A DNA stretch of 23,830 nucleotides from Patescibacteria group bacterium (GTDB lineage Bacteria; Patescibacteriota; Patescibacteriia; Patescibacteriales; JAHJJO01), in NCBI GenBank assembly GCA_018822835.1, contig JAHJJO010000154.1, positions 1-23,830 on the forward strand. The letters are read 5' to 3'. Both the position numbers and the translations under genes were made by a program. Below are positions 1 through 6,795 of the stretch, piece after piece. The first letter of the stretch is position 1; each line of letters opens with the position of its first letter. The notes below the pieces were generated by a model. That model was not told where the DNA came from. It worked only from the letters and a program-made list of their open reading frames with translations, and ran no database searches.

Positions 1-1
1 C

Positions 2-742
2 GAAGAACTTAATCTTACCGCCCTCCGAAATTTTGTTAATCAGCAAAATATAAATTTGACGGCAAGTATTAATGACATCAAAGTTAAAGTTTCAGATGAG
101 CATAATAAAGGATATACAAAACCATTAAAATATTTTCTTGATTATGTTGACGATGATAGGCACTTTTTGCTTGACGGCAAATGGCATATCTTTAATCAAA
201 ATTATATTGAGTTTTTAAAAAAACAAATTGATGAACGAATTAAAATCGAAATCCCCGACATCAATTTTTCCAATTCAGCATTTACACAATGGCGCAATGC
301 TTTGTCCGAAGAAGAAAAAGTATCGCATGGCTATGCCGAGTATTATTTTAATTCTTTGCGAGAAGATGAAGGTTACAAAAATTTAGATAGGGATATTACA
401 ACGCTTCAACAGCAATACAAAATAGAAAAAATGGATTTATACAAAGATGATGTTGCATATTTTGTAAAAATCGGTACTCCGCAAAAACTGGGGTATGTAG
501 TAGACCAAGCCCTTGCTACGATAAAAATTTTATAAAGTCAAACATCAACAATCCAAATTAATGATCAAAAAATAAAGCCAAAAGAAATTTGTCTCTGGCT
601 CATTTTTGATAGACAGACAGAAATTAAAAAAATATCGGAAATCAAATCACTGATATTCTTAATAAAGATTGCCGAATGGCAACGGCAATGTGCTAATGCT
701 GGATACAATCCGATTATTCGTGTAGGATACAGAAAAGATTGA
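2..742 (+). pseudogene. DUF6119/TIGR04141-like protein, 3' part, interrupted by an in-frame stop
   Basis: The frame is open from base 2 (no start inside the window) to a TAA at 533-535. It then continues in the same frame, with convincing coding character, to a TGA at 740-742. The first part contains KYFLDYVDDDRHFLLDGKW and ends DLYKDDVAYFVKIGTPQKLG. The part after the stop reads IKPKEICLWLIFDR...IAEWQRQCANAGYNPIIRVGYRKD. This matches my memory of the sporadically distributed TIGR04141/DUF6119 family, whose C-terminal half has a 'dGKWy' segment and a closing lipid-like block, but I cannot confirm it by search. A TTG at 56 could be taken as a start, but coding sequence clearly extends upstream of it. 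The mid-gene TAA makes it a pseudogene unless it is a sequencing error. The function of the family is not firmly established. Confidence 0.5.
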
Positions 743-869
743 AAATTTTGAAGTGGCGCGCCAATGAAATTGGCACAGCCTCAAATTCCGCCGAAAAAAA
801 GGGCAGTCCGAGCGAGGGCGTGGCGGAAGGGGGTTGGGGGGGAATTCCGCTTTTCCTTTGCTCAGTCAA

Positions 870-1042
870 AATGAGACCAGTCCCGCCACCTGCCTGAATA
901 CTTGGAAGGCAGGACACCACAGAAAAATACTCTTTTCATTAAGAGAAAAAGAAATCCGGCGCGCGCAAAATGAAAAGAGTAAAGAGTATTTTTCTGTGGT
1001 GTGGCGAGCGGAGCGAGCGGCGGCGGGGCTGACTTCCTCATT
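870..1042. repeat. Large imperfect inverted repeat (MITE-like hairpin)
   Basis: Arms at 870-940 and 969-1042 pair around a 28-nt centre. The inner part is strong: CACCACAGAAAAATACTCTT at 915 is matched by the complement of AGAGTATTTTTCTGTGGTG ending at 1001. The outer ends match as AATGAG...CCCGCC (870-887) against GGCGGGG...CTCATT (1022-1042). The arms are unequal and GC-rich at their outer parts. It could be a non-autonomous mobile element or a structured RNA. I see no transposase. Confidence 0.55.
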
Positions 1043-1094
1043 GGGGATTTTCCGCAAAATGGGTTCTGACTTTTTCAAACAAACACCACCAAAC

Positions 1095-1128
1095 AACAAA
1101 AACAAGAGCATTGACTCTTGTTTTTGTT
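1095..1128. terminator. Bidirectional intrinsic terminator
   Basis: A perfect 14-bp stem, AACAAAAACAAGAG, with loop CATTGA, then its exact complement ending in a T-rich run. The A-tract on one side and T-tract on the other allow termination in both directions. It could close transcription from the left and from the small reverse-strand operon at 1252-1706. Confidence 0.7.
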
Positions 1129-1251
1129 TACTTCTTTAATATTTTTGCCGTTCATTTCTATTTTTTAAAACCATTTTAATCATGATTTATCTTAAAGAAA
1201 ACCCCTAGAATGAAATCATCTGGGGGGGGGTATTTGTTTTTGACGTTCAAA

Positions 1252-1482
1252 TTACAAACAATCAAAGAATTCTTCGGATTCATCTGGTAGACGATTATTA
1301 ATTTTTTCGCCAATTTTATCAAGAAGACTAAAAACAATCCATATAGGAGTTAAAAGCCCTCTTATTATCCAAACAAATCTGTAAAGAGTTCCTGAACGCT
1401 CTGGGAACAAATCATCAATTGGAGGATAGATTTTCATTTTATGCACTTCCTTTTTATGCGCACTAGCTTTTGCTTCTTGCAT
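1252..1482 (-). CDS. Small hypothetical membrane protein
   Basis: 76 codons, preceded by a strong ribosome site (GGAGGT, 9 nt before the ATG), so this is a real gene despite its size. The protein has a polar N-terminus, a single hydrophobic segment at about residues 33-55 (LYRFVWIIRGLLTPIWIVFSL), and a charged tail with an acidic end (DESEEFFDCL). A second ATG sixteen codons in also has a purine-rich site (AAGGAAG), so a shorter form beginning MKIYPPIDD is possible. It lies 26 nt downstream of the gene at 1509-1706 and is probably co-transcribed with it. I recognise no family. Confidence 0.6.
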   Translation of the reverse strand: MQEAKASAHKKEVHKMKIYPPIDDLFPERSGTLYRFVWIIRGLLTPIWIVFSLLDKIGEKINNRLPDESEEFFDCL

Positions 1483-1508
1483 TAATTATTACCTCCACAT
1501 TAAAATTA

Positions 1509-1706
1509 CTACAGCGCAGCTCGTCCTATTTCAGTTAATCGTGCTACGCTAAAGTCTGCACTAAAGTCAACAAATCCAATCCCTCCATACTCTTCCAAAA
1601 GAAGCTCTTCCTCTTCATTTTGAATTTTAGCACCTTTTTTAAAGCGCTTCATAATTGCATGCTCATAAGGAGCATACAAAGATTCGGTTTTTCTAAATAT
1701 ATGCAT
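1509..1706 (-). CDS. Small hypothetical soluble protein
   Basis: 65 codons with a good ribosome site (GGGAGG, 7 nt before ATG). The protein is charged, with a basic middle (MKRFKKGAK), an acidic run (NEEEELLLEE), and a closing segment GGIGFVDFSADFSVARLTEIG that reads like a small compact domain. First gene of a two-gene reverse-strand operon with 1252-1482. It faces away from dinD across a 190-bp divergent intergenic region. No family is recognised. Confidence 0.55.
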   Translation of the reverse strand: MHIFRKTESLYAPYEHAIMKRFKKGAKIQNEEEELLLEEYGGIGFVDFSADFSVARLTEIGRAAL

Positions 1707-1797
1707 TTTAGCCTCCCTTTTTATTAATGAACTGTCATTAAGTTTAACAAATTTAAATTAAATTATAAGTTTAAGCAGTGCTTTTTTGCACTCGTCC

Positions 1798-1826
1798 ATG
1801 TTACAGTTGACACTATAAGAGTGTAA
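1798..1826 (-). promoter_or_regulatory. Candidate promoter for the two small genes, with inverted repeat
   Basis: On the reverse strand TTACAC and TAACAT are separated by 17 nt. The spacer overlaps an inverted repeat ACACT-ATAAG-AGTGT (1810-1824), which could be an operator shared with the divergent dinD gene. This is inferred from sequence only. The promoter boxes are moderate matches. Confidence 0.35.
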
Positions 1827-1898
1827 TATGTGAAAAAATAATATATTGTATAGAGTTATTTAGTTGTTATTTTTCTTTTTAACATGTAAAATAAAACC

Positions 1899-2771
1899 AT
1901 GAATAATAAAACAATACTGTCTGCTCCTCATAAAAATTTTGAGGGCATTAAAAAAATTGATGAGAATGGGGTTGAATATTGGGAAGCTCGTGAACTATTG
2001 CCTCTTTTGGGTTACAAAAAATGGGAAAAAGCAGAAGATGTTATTGCAAGAGCAGCTCGCGCTTGCATAAACAGCAGTCAAGATGTGGATAACCATTTTC
2101 ACCAAACGGGGAAAATGGTCCAAATTGGTTCAGATACAGTTAGAAGAATAAAAGATTATAAATTAGATCGATATGCTTGTTATTTAATAGCGCAGAATGG
2201 AGACTCTAAAAAAACTGAAATAGCTTTAGCGCAGACTTATTTTGCTGTTCAAACAAGAAAGCAGGAAATTTTTGAGCAATTACCAGACACATCAAAAAGA
2301 TTATTCGTCCGTGGTCAAGTGTGCGACCACAATAAAAAACTTTTTAGGACAGCCAAACAAGCTGGCGTAACTCAATTTGGATTGTTTAACGATGCTGGAT
2401 ATAGAGGGCTTTATGGTATGCCGTTATCTGAAATTGAACGGGAAAAAGGAATCAAAAAAAGAGAATTATTAGACAGGGCTGGCTCTACTGAATTAGCGGC
2501 TAACTTATTTCGCATTACTCAAACTGATGAAAAGTTGAAAAAAGATAAAATACAAGGAGATAGCTCAGCTTCCCAAACTCATTTTATGGTGGGAGAAAAA
2601 GTAAGGAAGACCATTAAAGAAATCGGCGGGACAATGCCAGAAAATTTGCCAACAGAAAAACAGATTAAAGAAATAAAAAAAGAAGTAAAGCAAGCGGGTT
2701 CAACTCCTTTGGTGAATATTTTTTTATCATCAACGAATTTGAAACAACGCTCACTGAAGAAAATGCCATAG
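1899..2771 (+). CDS. dinD: DinD-like DNA damage-inducible protein D, altered C-terminus
   Basis: 290 codons. The protein matches DinD: an N-terminal BRO-N-like block ([20 protein letters not shown]), the central [17 protein letters not shown] and [16 protein letters not shown], and C-terminal [26 protein letters not shown]. coli DinD is an SOS-induced protein that disrupts RecA filaments; the role here is inferred from family. Residues after about 267 ([17 protein letters not shown] onward) are the antisense reading of the neighbouring P-type ATPase fragment. The native stop therefore appears lost at a junction near 2700 and the last 20-odd residues are extraneous. A clear LexA box was not seen upstream. 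Confidence 0.82.
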   Translation: MNNKTILSAPHKNFEGIKKIDENGVEYWEARELLPLLGYKKWEKAEDVIARAARACINSSQDVDNHFHQTGKMVQIGSDTVRRIKDYKLDRYACYLIAQNGDSKKTEIALAQTYFAVQTRKQEIFEQLPDTSKRLFVRGQVCDHNKKLFRTAKQAGVTQFGLFNDAGYRGLYGMPLSEIEREKGIKKRELLDRAGSTELAANLFRITQTDEKLKKDKIQGDSSASQTHFMVGEKVRKTIKEIGGTMPENLPTEKQIKEIKKEVKQAGSTPLVNIFLSSTNLKQRSLKKMP

Positions 2772-3250
2772 CAAATGCGGCAATTGCCGGGTTTAAAAGC
2801 CACCCAGTGAAAGGATATAAAACACCTGTGGCAATAGGAATACCCAAACTATTATAAGCAAAAGCCCAAAAAAGATTTTGTTTGATTTTTCGTAAAGTAT
2901 ATTTACTTAAATCAATCGCTGTTATTACATCTCGCAAATCATCTTTAATTAAAACTATTTCTCCGGTTTCCATTGCCACATCAGTGCCCGAGCCCAAAAT
3001 AATCCCCAAATCAGCTTGCGCTAAAGTAGGCGCGTCGTTTATTCCGTCGCCAACCATTGCCACGACCCGCTTTTGGCGGGAATTTTCAATTTTCAATTTC
3101 CAATTTTCAAACCCTGCTGAAGTTGCTTGATAATATTCGCTTTATCTTGCGGTAATACTTCAGCTAAAACATAATCAATGCCTACTTGATTTGCAATCGC
3201 TTGACCCACTCTTTTATTATCCCCAGTAATTATTGCTACTTTTTTGCTCC
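2700..3250 (-). pseudogene. P-type metal-transporting ATPase, C-terminal fragment (CopA-like)
   Basis: Only the end of the P domain and the last membrane helices remain. A first frame has KKVAIITGDNKRVGQAIANQ and [11 protein letters not shown] (about 3250-3115). A second frame has the hinge motif [10 protein letters not shown], then [20 protein letters not shown] and helices ending [14 protein letters not shown] (about 3070-2700). The frames are offset by an AT-rich repeat inserted between them. Upstream, the fragment begins inside the last codons of the EndoQ gene, and downstream it runs into dinD from the opposite side, so its N-terminal two thirds, start and natural stop are missing. The motifs fit heavy-metal (P1B) ATPases of the Cu+/CopA type. 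The fragment cannot be functional. Confidence 0.85.
3066..3110. repeat. AT-rich iteron plus small hairpin inserted in the ATPase fragment
   Basis: Iterated AATTTTCAA-type units at 3081-3110 adjoin a hairpin CCCGC-ttttg-GCGGG (3066-3080). In P-type ATPases the segment between the DKA...LQ helix and [10 protein letters not shown] is short. Here the block falls exactly between them and shifts the frame, so it looks like an insertion. The unit resembles the iterated AATTTTCAA blocks I associate with CPR intergenic DNA. Confidence 0.5.
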
Positions 3251-4455
3251 TGAAAAATTTTAATAGAACCGTATTGTCCGTCAAAGCCAGGTTCAATAAT
3301 TAATTTTCCATTTCTTGCTCGTTTTATACCTTCGCAAATTTTATTTGTACTAATGTTTTTTAATTTTTCTGTGTCAGAATTTATTAAAATATCTAGCTCA
3401 TTACCAGCGCGGCTAATTAAATTATTATATTCAGCAACTACTTTTTTTGAAGAACGGGATTTAATACCTAAAGATTGCGCGATAATTTTATCTAATTCCA
3501 CTAATTTTATAAATGGCTTTACATTTTTTGGCTTAAAGCCGACAGGTCTATCCGCTAATTCTTCAACTCTATACATAACGCCAACAGTAAGAGATTTTTT
3601 GCATTTTGGACAAAGTTTTTTATTTTTTTTTGTTTGTTCTGGCGAAAATCGTATTTCACAATCTCTATGTCCGTCATAATGATACATTCCTTCTTCTGGA
3701 TAAAATTCAATTGTTGACTTAATGTTGTTATTTTTTATAGCATCATAAATTGTGTTATAACTAATTTCGTTCAAATCCATTACTGTTGCTTCGCGTCCAA
3801 TGTTAATCAAGCTATGCGCATCAGAATTTGAAAGAATAGTTAATTTGTTTAATTCTGAAACTCGCCAGTTCATTTCAGGGTCGCTTGATAAACCAGTTTC
3901 ATAAGCGTAAATATGTTCAACTTGATCTTGAAAACATTCTTCCATAGAATCAAACCCTGATTTAGAGCCAAAAACAGAAAACCATGGAGTCCAAATATGA
4001 GCTGGGTAAATTAAAAATTTTGGATTGATTGACAAACATAGTTTTACTAATTCATGCGATTTCATTCCCAAAATAGGCCTGCCGTCTGATCTAATGTTAT
4101 ATTTTTTGTCTAAATATCTATTTAATTCTTCAACAGCTTGAATGTTAGGCGCGTGAATTACAATATGGATTCTGCGCGTTTTATTATTTTCTTTGTAAAT
4201 AAGCGCTAATTCTGTTGATAAAATAAATTTAATTTTATTATCTAAAGCTGATTTTAATTTATATAAACCTGATGTTTGTATTTCTTCAAGCTCGTTTTTT
4301 ATATCAAAAAACCACTGAGGATAAGTAAAATCTCCAGTGGCTATAATGTCCACGCCTTTTTTTCTGCACACATCGTCAATGTTCGTTAATGTTAATTGCG
4401 GAGAGCATGCGCGTGAATGTTTTGAATGTATATGAAGATCTAAAATGCACTGCAT
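3217..4455 (-). CDS. Endonuclease Q (EndoQ) family PHP-domain DNA repair nuclease
   Basis: The ATG at 4455 is chosen because the PHP domain begins at once (MQCILDLHIHSKHSRACSPQ); the longer frame upstream has no family match. Motifs: metal-binding DLHIHS, GDFTYPQWF, HIWTPWFSVFGSKSGFDS, SNSDAHS, then the zinc-binding module HRDCEIRFSPEQ...CPKCKKSLTVGVMYRVEELADR, and near the end PGFDGQYGSIKIF. EndoQ cleaves DNA 5' of deaminated bases (uracil, hypoxanthine, xanthine) and abasic sites; it is best known from Thermococcales and some bacteria. The family sequence ends at about 3250. The last eleven codons (QEQKSSNNYWG) are read out of frame into the ATPase fragment, so the natural stop has been replaced. 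The rest looks intact and probably active. Confidence 0.83.
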   Translation of the reverse strand: MQCILDLHIHSKHSRACSPQLTLTNIDDVCRKKGVDIIATGDFTYPQWFFDIKNELEEIQTSGLYKLKSALDNKIKFILSTELALIYKENNKTRRIHIVIHAPNIQAVEELNRYLDKKYNIRSDGRPILGMKSHELVKLCLSINPKFLIYPAHIWTPWFSVFGSKSGFDSMEECFQDQVEHIYAYETGLSSDPEMNWRVSELNKLTILSNSDAHSLINIGREATVMDLNEISYNTIYDAIKNNNIKSTIEFYPEEGMYHYDGHRDCEIRFSPEQTKKNKKLCPKCKKSLTVGVMYRVEELADRPVGFKPKNVKPFIKLVELDKIIAQSLGIKSRSSKKVVAEYNNLISRAGNELDILINSDTEKLKNISTNKICEGIKRARNGKLIIEPGFDGQYGSIKIFQEQKSSNNYWG

Positions 4456-4500
4456 AAAACAATAAATATTACATACAAAAACTGCTCTTGTATTGCTAAG

Positions 4501-4652
4501 GATACAAGAAACAAGATACAAATAAATTTCAATAACCAAACTTCAAATTCCAAACAAATTAATTAATTTGTTTGGAATTTATTGGAATTTGATTATTATT
4601 TGTATCTTGGAATTTGTATCTTGTGATTTATTTGTATCTTGTTTCTTGTATC
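4501..4652. repeat. Nested palindromes between infC and the EndoQ gene
   Basis: Outer arms of 27 bp at 4501-4527 and 4626-4652 are perfect complements (left arm starts GATACAAGAAACAAGATAC). Inside them, 4545-4580 is a perfect 36-bp palindrome whose half is AAATTCCAAACAAATTAA. Transcribed in the reverse direction this would form a large hairpin just downstream of infC and about 45 nt upstream of the EndoQ start. It may act as a terminator, an mRNA-stabilising element, or a small mobile repeat. Confidence 0.75.
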
Positions 4653-4691
4653 TTGTATTAGTGCAGCAAAATCATAATATTTTATTGATGG

Positions 4692-5246
4692 TTATGTTTT
4701 ATTCATTATTACCATATTAAATCTTCCTCCTTGTCTTGCTAAATCTTGTTCTTGTATGATATTAAAATTTTCTGTTTGTTCTAATTTTTTAACAAATTCA
4801 TTAATAATTTCTCGAGCTTTTTCAGGATGTTGTTTTTCTCTGCCTTTTAACACCAAGTCTATCTTTAATTTTTTGCCTTTTTCTAAAAATTTTATTCCCT
4901 GCTTTAAACGCAAATCAAAATCATTTTTGCCAATGCGCACTGACAATCTAATACCTTTAATTTCAACTTTTTTTTGCTGTAATTTTTGCTTATGCGCCCT
5001 TTTGTCCCTTTCATATTTTAATTTTCCTAAATCTATAATTTTGACAACAGGCGGGTTTGCTTTTGGGTCAACTTCCACTAAGTCCAATCCTAATTCTCTT
5101 GACATTTGCTGCGCTTTAGCAGTTGACATGGTTCCTAATGTTTCTCCAGTTTCATCAATTAAAAAAACTTCCGCTGAGTTAATAAAATTATTAGAACGGA
5201 AAAATTTTTTTGGTTTTGGTTTTGCTCTTCGCCATTTTCTACGCAT
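4692..5246 (-). CDS. infC: Translation initiation factor IF-3
   Basis: 184 codons. The N-terminal domain has EVFLIDETGETLGTMSTAKA and LDLVEVDPKANPPVVKIIDL, then the linker KLKYERDKRAHKQK. The C-terminal domain has IKGIRLSVRIGKNDFDLRLKQ, GKKLKIDLVLKGREKQHPE and the terminal RQGGRFNMVI. IF-3 binds the 30S subunit and polices start-codon and initiator tRNA selection. A basic N-terminal extension (RRKWRRAKPKPKK) precedes the family core. The usual rpmI-rplT partners do not follow; the next gene is the EndoQ gene beyond a large palindrome. Sequence style is closer to CPR bacteria than to the campylobacterote genes that start at 5584. Confidence 0.93.
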   Translation of the reverse strand: MRRKWRRAKPKPKKFFRSNNFINSAEVFLIDETGETLGTMSTAKAQQMSRELGLDLVEVDPKANPPVVKIIDLGKLKYERDKRAHKQKLQQKKVEIKGIRLSVRIGKNDFDLRLKQGIKFLEKGKKLKIDLVLKGREKQHPEKAREIINEFVKKLEQTENFNIIQEQDLARQGGRFNMVIMNKT

Positions 5247-5254
5247 ATAAGTAT

Positions 5255-5283
5255 TTTATACATTAAAATTGTGCTGGTGTCAA
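5255..5283 (-). promoter_or_regulatory. Strong sigma70-type promoter of infC
   Basis: On the reverse strand TTGACA (5283-5278), a 17-nt spacer and TATAAA (5260-5255). The expected start point, 6-8 nt downstream, is within about two bases of the ATG at 5246, so the mRNA would be leaderless or nearly so; no ribosome site is present. Confidence 0.6.
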
Positions 5284-5583
5284 ACACGTAATACGTAACA
5301 CATCTAGATAAAACATTATGACTTCGCGCAATAAGAAAAGAATTTTTAATTTTAAAATTATTAAATTTAGTTGTATTTAAAAAAGAACAATAAAAAATAT
5401 TTTTGTAAGCTGTTCAAAACAATAATTAACATAAACTTTAACTTATAAAACAGATAAGTGAATAAAATAACTGAACTTTCCATTTCTTATATGTAAAGGT
5501 GTAATAATCAACTCAATATCCTAACTCTCAACCTTTTTGGATAAAATAACAATCAAAATAATTGAGAAAAACAAGGGACAATA
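5284..5583. other. AT-rich intergenic region containing the presumed genome junction
   Basis: No gene, tRNA or convincing terminator is seen. The left end has a direct-repeat-like acgtaatacgtaac motif typical of the CPR-like part. From about 5330 on it is a very AT-rich spacer leading to tatB. The change from CPR-like to campylobacterote-like content must fall here, but I cannot place it more precisely. Confidence 0.45.
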
Positions 5584-6024
5584 ATGTTTGGAATGGGTTT
5601 TACCGAAATACTGTTAATCGCCGTCGTTGCGATACTCTTTTTAGGACCGGATAAACTACCCGGTGCCATGGTAGAGGTTGCAAAATTTATTAAAAGTGCC
5701 AAAAAAGCACTGACAGATGCTAAAAATACTTTAGATGAAGAGATAAACATTACGGAACTTAAACAAGAAGCATTAAATTATAAAGCAAAACTGGATGAAG
5801 CTACAGAAGAGTTACAAGGTTTTAAAAACTTAAACCCTCTAAATGCTATAGAAGAGAGTAAAAGTTCAGTACAAGAGAATTTTGCAGCCATCACACAAAG
5901 ACAAAATGAAACACGTACCACTCAAGTGGAACCTAAACAAAAAGAGATTGCTTTTAAGAAAAAAACGGTGAAAGAAACGACACTCAGTGAGGTAAAAAAA
6001 GAGAATGAAAGTGATAATAAATAA
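5584..6024 (+). CDS. tatB: Sec-independent protein translocase TatB
   Basis: 146 codons with AAGGG upstream. The N-terminal membrane helix and glycine-proline hinge are plain (MGFTEILLIAVVAILFLGPD then KLPGAMVEVAKFIKSAKK), followed by an amphipathic helix and a long Gln/Glu/Lys-rich tail, as in TatB and not TatA. TatB joins TatC to form the receptor for folded twin-arginine substrates in the cytoplasmic membrane. Its TAA stop overlaps the tatC start by one base (TAATG), which points to translational coupling. tatA is not in the window. Confidence 0.93.
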   Translation: MFGMGFTEILLIAVVAILFLGPDKLPGAMVEVAKFIKSAKKALTDAKNTLDEEINITELKQEALNYKAKLDEATEELQGFKNLNPLNAIEESKSSVQENFAAITQRQNETRTTQVEPKQKEIAFKKKTVKETTLSEVKKENESDNK

Positions 6025-6779
6025 TGTTTGCTGATATTAAACCCCATTTAACTGAACTAAGAAGACGACTGGCTATCTCAGTTTCTGTCATTATTGTTTT
6101 TGCTTTTGTCGCATTTGGCTTTAACCAAGCCATTATCGGTTTTGCTAAAGCACCTCTTATGGGTGTTGTCTCAGGGGATCCTTTTATCGGTGGTATCGGT
6201 ATCTTCTTTACGGCTTTAAAAATTTCTATATTTACAGGTTTTCTTTTTGCCCTGCCTGTTGTATTTTTTCAAATTTGGGGATTTATTGCTCCGGGTCTTT
6301 ATGAGAATGAGAAAAAATATGTGATTCCTTTTGTTGCCGTGTCTACCTTTATGTTTTTACTCGGTGCTGCTTTTGCTTATTGGCTGGTTATACCTTTAGG
6401 TTTTGAATTTTTATGGATGTTTGCCGGTAATTTGGTCAACTTTTTACAAACATTAGATGAATACATTGGGATATTTACAAAGATTCTTTTTGGATTTGGT
6501 GTAGCATTTGAACTTCCGGTTATTCTCTTTTTCTTAGGAGTATTGGGATTAATTACAGACAAAAGTTTACGTGATTTCTTCGGTTATGCTGTACTTATCA
6601 TCTTTATATTTGCTGCCATTTTAACACCACCGGATGTTATTACGCAGCTGCTTATGGCCATCCCACTGATTTTACTTTATGGTCTCTCTATTGTTATTGT
6701 ACGTATGGTTAACCCATATCAGGCAGATGATGACGACGATGACGATATAGACCTTGATAATGTACCAACTAAAGTATAG
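6024..6779 (+). CDS. tatC: Sec-independent protein translocase TatC
   Basis: 251 codons. It opens with the conserved cytoplasmic motif DIKPHLTELRRRLAISV and has six predicted membrane segments; the conserved periplasmic/loop elements APL, FALPVVFFQIWGFIAPGLYENE and ILTPPDVITQ are present. TatC binds the twin-arginine signal peptide and forms the translocation site with TatA and TatB. It ends in an acidic tail (a run of seven Asp), a feature I would not expect in all TatC proteins. It overlaps tatB by one base, and queA follows after 16 nt. Confidence 0.96.
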   Translation: MFADIKPHLTELRRRLAISVSVIIVFAFVAFGFNQAIIGFAKAPLMGVVSGDPFIGGIGIFFTALKISIFTGFLFALPVVFFQIWGFIAPGLYENEKKYVIPFVAVSTFMFLLGAAFAYWLVIPLGFEFLWMFAGNLVNFLQTLDEYIGIFTKILFGFGVAFELPVILFFLGVLGLITDKSLRDFFGYAVLIIFIFAAILTPPDVITQLLMAIPLILLYGLSIVIVRMVNPYQADDDDDDDIDLDNVPTKV

Positions 6780-6795
6780 GTCGTTAAATTTAAAT

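Larger units (their letters stand above)
743..1251. other. Gene-free stretch with GC-rich island
   Basis: No credible gene is seen here. The first half is much richer in G and C than its surroundings (AscI-like GGCGCGCC at about 766, G-runs at about 831-842, and gagcggagcgagcgg at about 1006). It holds the large inverted repeat and the terminator listed separately. A run of nine G occurs at 1222-1230, just past the 3' end of the reverse-strand gene at 1252. Short open frames crossing this island on both strands have no ribosome site and a composition unlike the neighbouring genes. Confidence 0.6.

Noticed and set aside
834..1139. Forward and reverse open frames across the GC-rich island
   Set aside because: They overlap each other, lack ribosome sites, and simply read through the inverted repeat and terminator.
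1728..1898. SOS (LexA) box before dinD
   Set aside because: No GAACN4GTTC or CTGTN8ACAG match; only a short unrelated inverted repeat.
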